The notes under the pieces were generated by a model. It did not search any database and had not been told where the DNA came from. It worked only from the letters and a program-made list of their open reading frames with translations. This document shows, piece after piece, positions 55,149 through 59,956 of a DNA stretch of 59,956 bases; position 1 is the first letter of the stretch, and each line of letters starts with the position of its first letter. The position numbers and the translations under genes are program-made. Origin of the DNA: an uncultured bacterium (GTDB lineage Bacteria; Verrucomicrobiota; Kiritimatiellia; PWTM01); assembly GCA_937139365.1 (NCBI GenBank), contig CAKZPT010000019.1, positions 1 to 59,956 of the forward strand, read 5' to 3'.

Positions 55149-56062
55149 CGGTCTCCGTGATCATTCCGACCCTGAATGCGGAGCCGTGGCTGCCGATGCT
55201 GTTCGACGCACTGGAGCGCCAGCGGCCCCGGCCGCCGAACGAGATCCTCGTCGTCGATTCGATGTCCGCCGATCGCACCCGAGAGCTGGCCGCCGCATGG
55301 CCGCGCGCGCGGGTTCTCATGATCGAACGGTTCACGCACGGCGGGGCCCGCAACCTCGGTGTCCGCGCCGCGACCTCGGAGCTGGTGGTGCTGATCACGC
55401 AGGACGCGCTGCCGGCCGACGAACGCTGGCTCGACCGGTTGATCGCCCCGTTCGTCGATCCGTCCGTCGCGGCGGTCTGTTCGCGTCAGATCCCGCGCAA
55501 GGACGCCGACGAAATCGAGCGGTTCTACCTCGCCCGGTCCTTCCCGCCGGGACCGCCCGAGGTCCGCCGTCTGGCGCCCGGCCGGCGCCCGGGGCCGGCC
55601 GACATTTTTTTCTCCAACGTCAGCGCGGCCTATCGGCGCGAGGTGCTGTTGCGTCATCCGTTCGACGAGCGGCTGATCATGTGCGAGGACCAGCAGGCGG
55701 CGCGCGACCTGTTGCTGGCCGGCCACGCGATCGTCTACGAGCCTGCGTCGGTCGTGATCCACTCCCACCGCTACACGGCCGCGCAGACGTTCCGGCGCTA
55801 CTTCGACAGCGCCGTCGCAATGCGGCAGCTGTTCGGGGACGGGGCGCTGGGCGGAACGGCTCGGACGCGGCTGCGCTTCCTGGCAGAGGAGGCCGCGCAT
55901 ATGCTCCGGCGGCCGGCGGCCTGGCCGCGCTACGTCGTCCACCAGCTCGTTAGGTCGACAGCGACCCTTCTGGGCCACCACGCGCCGTGCTTGCCGCGCC
56001 GGTGGGTGCGCCGGTGGAGCATGCACCGGGGCCATTGGGAACCAATCGGAGAATCCGGATGA
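55145..56062 (+). CDS. GT2 family glycosyltransferase (rhamnosyltransferase-like)
   Basis: A 305-residue GT-A enzyme. MTVSVIIPTLNAEPWLPMLF opens it, EILVVDSMSADRTRELAAAW gives the first Asp motif and ELVVLITQDALPADERWLDR the TQDA variant of the metal site common in rhamnosyltransferases. FSNVSAAYRREVLLRHPFDE and MCEDQQAARDLLLAGHAIVY (ED motif) cover the acceptor side. A helical C-terminus ends with HRGHWEPIGESG. It overlaps the upstream and downstream genes by ATGA. The similarity to rhamnosyltransferases is by motif, so the sugar is not certain. Confidence 0.92.
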   Translation: MTVSVIIPTLNAEPWLPMLFDALERQRPRPPNEILVVDSMSADRTRELAAAWPRARVLMIERFTHGGARNLGVRAATSELVVLITQDALPADERWLDRLIAPFVDPSVAAVCSRQIPRKDADEIERFYLARSFPPGPPEVRRLAPGRRPGPADIFFSNVSAAYRREVLLRHPFDERLIMCEDQQAARDLLLAGHAIVYEPASVVIHSHRYTAAQTFRRYFDSAVAMRQLFGDGALGGTARTRLRFLAEEAAHMLRRPAAWPRYVVHQLVRSTATLLGHHAPCLPRRWVRRWSMHRGHWEPIGESG

Positions 56063-57294
56063 GCGCGATCGGACGGTGGGTCTGGGCGACGGTCTTAGGC
56101 GGCCTGGTCTGGTCGCTGATTCCATGGCGGCGGGAGGGGCCGCTGGCGGCGGTACGGTGGGCGGCGGCGCTGGGGACCGTGGCGGCGGCCGCTGGATGGC
56201 TGGCCGCGGCGGCGGCGCATGCCGTCGCGCTCCTGCGCGGCGCCGGCGCGGCCGCCGGGGTCGCGCGTGGGTTGCGTGCGGTCGTGACGGTGGGCGTGCC
56301 GGTGGTTCTGACCGTCGGCGCTGTGGCGGCGTGGCGGCGCAACGGGAGGCCGGCGCCGGCGTTTCGGCCGACGCCGGAACAGTTGGCCTGCGCGGCGCGG
56401 CTGGAGTCGTCGGTGCAACGGCTGGCCGGTGACATCGGGGAACGGCACGCATGGGGCCGGCCCGAGGCCCTCGAGGCGGCCGCCAGGTGGATCGAGGACC
56501 AATTCCGCGCCGCCGGCCTCGAGCCATGGCGCGAGGTGTTCGAGTTTCCCTTCGAGGGCGCCCTCCTGCGGGCGGCGAACGTGGTGGCGGAGATTTCGGG
56601 GCGCAAGGGGCCCGGGGAGATCGTTCTCGTCGGCGCCCACTACGACACCGCCCCGGGCACGCCCGGCGCCAACGACAACGCCAGCGGCGTCGCCGTGCTG
56701 CTGGAGCTGGCGGCGCGGCTGGCCGGATCGGCGCCGTCGCGCACGATCCGACTGGCGGCGTTTGCGAACGAGGAGCCGCCCTTCTTCCTCACCCGCCATA
56801 TGGGCAGCGAGGTCCACGCCGAAGGCCTTGTTCGCCGCGGCGAGCGCGTCGCGCTGATGATCAGCCTCGAGACGATGGGCTGGTTTTCGGAGGCGCCGCG
56901 CTCCCAGACCTATCCGAGTCCGCTGCTGTACTTCGTTTATCCGCACCGGGGCGATTTTATCGCGCTGGTCGGCACGCCGCGGGCCGCGGGGGCGCTCGGC
57001 CGGGCGGCACGGCGCATGGCCGCCGCCTGCAATGTCCCGGCCCGCTGGGCAGCGCTGCCGCCGCTGGTGCCAGGCGTGGCGTGGTCGGACCACTGGCCCT
57101 TCGCGCGGCGCAGCATCCCGGCCTTCATGGTGACCGACACCGCGCCGTTCCGCTATCCGTGGTACCACCATCCGGACGACCTGCCGCCGCGCCTGCGGTA
57201 CGACCGGTTGGCGGCGGTGGCGGACGGCGTCGAGGCCATGGTGCGCGCGGAGGCGGGGGCCGGCGGGATTGAGGTCGGCGGACGATCCCCGTAG
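56059..57294 (+). CDS. M28-family metallopeptidase, membrane-anchored
   Basis: A 411-residue protein with two or three N-terminal hydrophobic segments (about 8-25, 35-60, 68-90). It then carries a zinc aminopeptidase domain of the M28 (Xaa-Xaa, glutaminyl-cyclase-like) type. Ligand motifs are VLVGAHYDTAPGTPGANDNA with His and Asp, SGVAVLLELAARL, LAAFANEEPPFFLTRHMGSE (Glu-Glu, catalytic and ligand), and SDHWPFARRSIPAFMVTDTA with the last His/Asp region, ending YPWYHHPDDLPPRLRY. HHPDD is typical of M28. The active site would face the periplasm. It overlaps the third GT2 gene by four bases, an unusual companion for glycosyltransferases. It may trim a peptide or act as a glutaminyl cyclase. Confidence 0.92.
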   Translation: MSAIGRWVWATVLGGLVWSLIPWRREGPLAAVRWAAALGTVAAAAGWLAAAAAHAVALLRGAGAAAGVARGLRAVVTVGVPVVLTVGAVAAWRRNGRPAPAFRPTPEQLACAARLESSVQRLAGDIGERHAWGRPEALEAAARWIEDQFRAAGLEPWREVFEFPFEGALLRAANVVAEISGRKGPGEIVLVGAHYDTAPGTPGANDNASGVAVLLELAARLAGSAPSRTIRLAAFANEEPPFFLTRHMGSEVHAEGLVRRGERVALMISLETMGWFSEAPRSQTYPSPLLYFVYPHRGDFIALVGTPRAAGALGRAARRMAAACNVPARWAALPPLVPGVAWSDHWPFARRSIPAFMVTDTAPFRYPWYHHPDDLPPRLRYDRLAAVADGVEAMVRAEAGAGGIEVGGRSP

Positions 57295-57344
57295 CTTCGC
57301 GGAAACGACGCGCGCCCGAACGGGTCGCGGGGAGGAACGGCAGG

Positions 57345-58505
57345 ATGCGAGGTGCCTGGACGAATGCGGCGGCCTGGATCGGCCGGCCGGTGGCAGCCGC
57401 CCTTCTTCTCGTGGCATGGGCGTACACCTCGGCGCGTGCCGGCTCGATCGCGGAGGCGGTCCGGCCGTTCATCGAGCGGGGCGAGGTGGCCGGCGCCGTG
57501 ACCCTTGTCGCCGACCGCGACCGCGTCCTCCACCTCGAGGCGCACGGACTGGCAGACCTGGAACGCGGCGCGCCGATGCGCTCGAACACGCTGTTCTGGA
57601 TCGCCTCCATGACCAAGCCGGTGACCGCCGCGCTGCTGTGGACGTTCGAGGAACGCTGGTCTCTCGACGATCCCCTCGACCGCCACCTGCCGGAGTTTGC
57701 GGGTCTGCCGTCGCGCGACGGTGCTCGCGAAATGCCGCTCCTCCGGCACCTGATGACGCACACGTCCGGGCTGGAGACAGTCCCGTCCGACGATCCCTGC
57801 GCGACGCTGGCCGACCTTGTTGCGGCCTCGGCGCGGCGGCCCCTGCGCTTCGCGCCGGGATCGAAGTGAGTATTCGAACGGCGGCATCAACGCGCTTGGA
57901 CGGATCGCGGAGACGCTCGGCGGACGTCCGTTCGCGGAGTTGTTGCGCGAGCGGTTGCTGGATCCGCTCGGCATGGCCGACACCACGTTCTGGCCGCGGG
58001 AGGAACAGTTGCAGCGGCTGGCGGCCTCCTACGCCCGCGACACCGACGGGCGGTTGAATCCGACGACGATCTACTTTCTGCGGGGCGCCCTAGACGACCC
58101 GCGCCGTACACCGTTTCCGGCCGGCGGGTTGTTCTTCACCGCGCCGGACTACGCGCGGTTCATGCAGATGCTGCTGCGCGGCGGTGAATGGGGGGCCGCC
58201 GGATCCTGTCCCGGCGCGCGGCGGAGGACATGACTCGCCTGCAGACCGGAGAGCTACCCACAGGGTTCGTCGAGGGGATGGGCTTTGGGCTAGCCTGTGG
58301 GGTGGTGCGCAAGCCGGGTGGCGTGACGGCGGCGCTGTCGGCCGGCTCGTTCGGCCACGGCGGCGCCTTCGGCACGCAGGCATGGGCCGACCCTGTTCGC
58401 GGCAGGATCTACATCCTCATGATCCAGCGAGCCGGGTTGCCCAACGCTGACCGCTCGGAAATCCGCCGCGCATTTCAGGAGGCGGCCGCCGCGGAGTTCC
58501 CCTGA
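57345..58505 (+). pseudogene. Serine hydrolase (beta-lactamase/esterase class C-like), frameshifted
   Basis: An exported penicillin-binding-like serine hydrolase. From ATG 57345 it has a signal sequence (AAALLLVAWAYTSARA), then HGLADLERGAPMRSNTLFWI and the SxxK motif at Ser88-Met-Thr-Lys91, followed by PLLRHLMTHTSGLE. At 57866 the frame is lost (stop TGA) where two G bases seem to be missing from the expected SKWEYSN. The next frame reads EYSNGGINALGRIAETLGGR (YxN motif) and MADTTFWP to FFTAPDYARFMQMLLRGGEW. A second change in a G6 run near 58195 returns to SRRAAEDMTRLQTGELPTGF and SFGHGGAFGT (HxG motif). All catalytic motifs survive, so this is probably one gene with sequencing errors. It may cleave D-amino acid peptides or small esters. 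Confidence 0.75.
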
Positions 58506-58524
58506 ACGGGCCCATCCGCGCCGG

Positions 58525-59956
58525 TCAGCGCGCCGGCGTCAGCGCCTCCCGAACGCGCCGGCGAAGGTCGCCGTCCGGCATCAGCGACTCCGCGCGCTTC
58601 AACAGCCGGGCCTCTTCTGCCGTCAACGTGCGTTTCGGGTCAGGTGTTTCCCCGAGCACGGCGCGGGCGACGGCCGTTGCCGCCTCCGACGCGACATCGG
58701 CGTCCCCCAACGCGGCTTCGATGAGGCGCAAGGCCGTCGGGTGGCGAAGTCCGGCGGCGGCGGAGATCAAATCGCGCCGAATGTCCGGCGGCGCTCCCAT
58801 GCCCATCGCGCGCTCGAGCCAGCGGGCCCGTTCCGCCGCGGCCGCGCCGGATTCGCGGGCCAGCCGGGCCACGCCCCGCAGGCAGAGGCCTCGGACGACC
58901 CCGTCGGCCGACGGCGCCGCCGCAAGATCCAGCAGCGCCAAAATGGCCGACTCGTCGGGCCAGGCAGCGAGGGCGCGGACGGCGTCGAGCCGCAGCGGAT
59001 GCGTCACTTCCTTCGCCAGCGCCGTAGTTTTCAAGCGGCCCCGTCCCCCCCAGCATCGGCCACAGCGGAAGCAGGCGCTTCCAACCCTTGGAATCTGCGC
59101 GGGCCCAGAGTTCCAAGGCTTGGAGGGCGCGTTCGGCCTGCGGCAGGTCGGCGGCCAGCGCGGCAACCGTTTTGCGGCCGGCCTCCGCGACCGGCTCGGT
59201 GTCGCGAAGGATCGCGTCGAGCACCGGCCGCAGGTCCGCCGGTTCGCCCGCGGAGGCCAGCGCCGTTACGGCGGCGACGCGGTTTTTTCGTTCGTGTCGG
59301 AGCGGACCGCTTCGAGGAGCATCCGGCGCACCGCCCCGCCGCGGTGGCCGGCGAGAGCGCGGATCAGATGCGAGCGCAGTCTGGCGGAGGCAGTGGGCCA
59401 GACCCGTGTCACCGCCGCCAGCACAGCATCGGTCGGGGTCCGTCCCAGGGCTGCGGTTAGGTTGCGGGCGGCGGTGGCGTCGTCCGCGCGGCCGAGTGCC
59501 TCCACCGACCCGACGGCCCGCCGGGACGGCTCGAGCCGGTCGACGAGGGCGGCCGCGGCGATCAGCACGGCGGCGTTGGTGTCGGCCAGGGCCGGCTCGA
59601 TCAGGTCGGCCGTGTCGGGGCCCGGGTGGTCGGCGAGGGCGCGAAGAATGGCCTCGCGAAGCTCGACCGGACCAGCCGCGTACATCCGGCGGACGTGTTC
59701 GCGCTCCGTGGGGAAGGCCACGAGAACGCGGAGCGCGCCCCGCCCCTCCGCGCCGATCCCGGCCGCCATGTCACGCAACCGAGCTGGTGCGCCGAGCTCA
59801 AACGTCGCCGTAGCCGCTGCCAGCCGTTCATGGGCCGGCCGGTCGGAGGCGCAGATGGCTTCCAGTGCCGCCAACGCCTCGTGTTTGCCGCTGCGCTCCG
59901 CGAGACGGCGCGCGTGGAGGATCGCTAGGGAAACGGGCGCATGGGTGGAGTGAAAG
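58525..59956 (-). pseudogene. HEAT-repeat protein, partial and frameshifted
   Basis: This is the C-terminal part of a helical-repeat protein that runs past the window edge; its start is not visible. Reading downwards, the first segment (59956-59290) contains STHAPVSLAILHARRLAERS, ELREAILRALADHPGPDTAD and LRSHLIRALAGHRGGAVRRM, typical HEAT helices. A T6 run near 59280 changes frame, and the reading continues as ALASAGEPADLRPVLDAILR and QALELWARADSKGWKRLLPL. At a G7 run near 59047 it changes again to VTHPLRLDAVRALAAWPDES and LDLAAAPSADGVVRGLCLRG, ending REALTPAR. HEAT repeats bind proteins. PVC genomes often place such repeats in PVC cytochrome-c/PSD-type exported proteins, so this may be one, but that is inference. 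A paired palindrome lies inside it (59079-59125). Confidence 0.72.
59079..59125. repeat. Paired TTCCAA-N3-TTGGAA palindromes, copy 2
   Basis: TTCCAACCCTTGGAA begins at 59079 and TTCCAAGGCTTGGAG at 59111, exactly 32 bp apart as in the copy at 27128. Here the element lies inside the frameshifted HEAT-repeat gene and is translated as QALELWARADSKGWKR on the minus strand. The central triplet differs between sites, while the arms are held. Confidence 0.75.

Overview
The window is about 60 kb of GC-rich bacterial chromosome. It has no rRNA, tRNA, CRISPR array or recognisable insertion sequence. The gene content points to the PVC group, most likely Kiritimatiellota or a relative: three secreted type I sulfatases, relics of glycoside hydrolases related to GH95 and GH106, LL-diaminopimelate aminotransferase, pyruvate phosphate dikinase, type II secretion-like pseudopilins, and paired TTCCAA-N3-TTGGAA palindromes. 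That placement is an inference. Many genes carry single-base indels, often in homopolymers, and these break otherwise intact proteins (azoreductase, DoxX/LPTG protein, third sulfatase, Fe-S oxidoreductase, serine hydrolase, HEAT protein). This looks at least partly like assembly error in a metagenomic or long-read genome, and such loci are described as frameshifted rather than dead.

Layout. 1-2.4 kb: 5' end of a sulfatase, a frameshifted azoreductase, and a decayed chimera of a sodium:solute symporter and a GH95 fucosidase. 2.5-12 kb: dnaN, a 255-bp spacer rich in DnaA-box-like words, a 2124-residue exported macroglobulin-like protein, and a second sulfatase. 12-22.5 kb: ppdK divergent from der, a DoxX/LPTG membrane protein, a small exported protein, then rpsO, pnp and nth. 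22.5-30 kb: a GH relic, a GT39-like glycosyltransferase with a tyrosine phosphatase, a third sulfatase, then an Rsm22-type methyltransferase with dapL. 30-38 kb: lpoB, a COG3014 lipoprotein, an RF-1-domain rescue factor, rhomboid, a Gfo/Idh/MocA dehydrogenase, a BtuF-like protein, purB and a proline-rich exported protein. 38-46.5 kb: mnmE-mnmG (with two parS sites), rluD, lgt, a TlpA-like protein, aroC and a phosphohexomutase. 46.5-60 kb: an oligoribonuclease-like gene with a MORN protein, zinc ribbon and GT4; a pseudopilin/FHA pair; a PHP-like protein; a GltD/NfnB-like oxidoreductase; three GT2 enzymes with an M28 peptidase; a serine hydrolase; and a HEAT-repeat protein cut by the window edge.

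How it fits together. Housekeeping genes (replication clamp, ribosome, RNA decay, tRNA modification, lipoprotein maturation, purine, shikimate and lysine/peptidoglycan precursor synthesis) alternate with envelope and polysaccharide functions. LpoB, Lgt, DapL and the glycosyltransferase cluster all serve the cell envelope, and the sulfatases and hydrolase relics suggest use of sulfated fucose- or rhamnose-containing glycans.

The most interesting signal is origin-related. Two perfect GTTCCACGTGGAAC palindromes (ParB/parS type) lie 39 bp apart and in frame inside a lineage-specific insert of mnmG, where they encode two FHVEH peptides. A cluster of TGTGGACAA-like DnaA boxes lies upstream of dnaN. 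No dnaA, parA, parB or rsmG is in the window, so the usual origin neighbourhood seems to have been split up.
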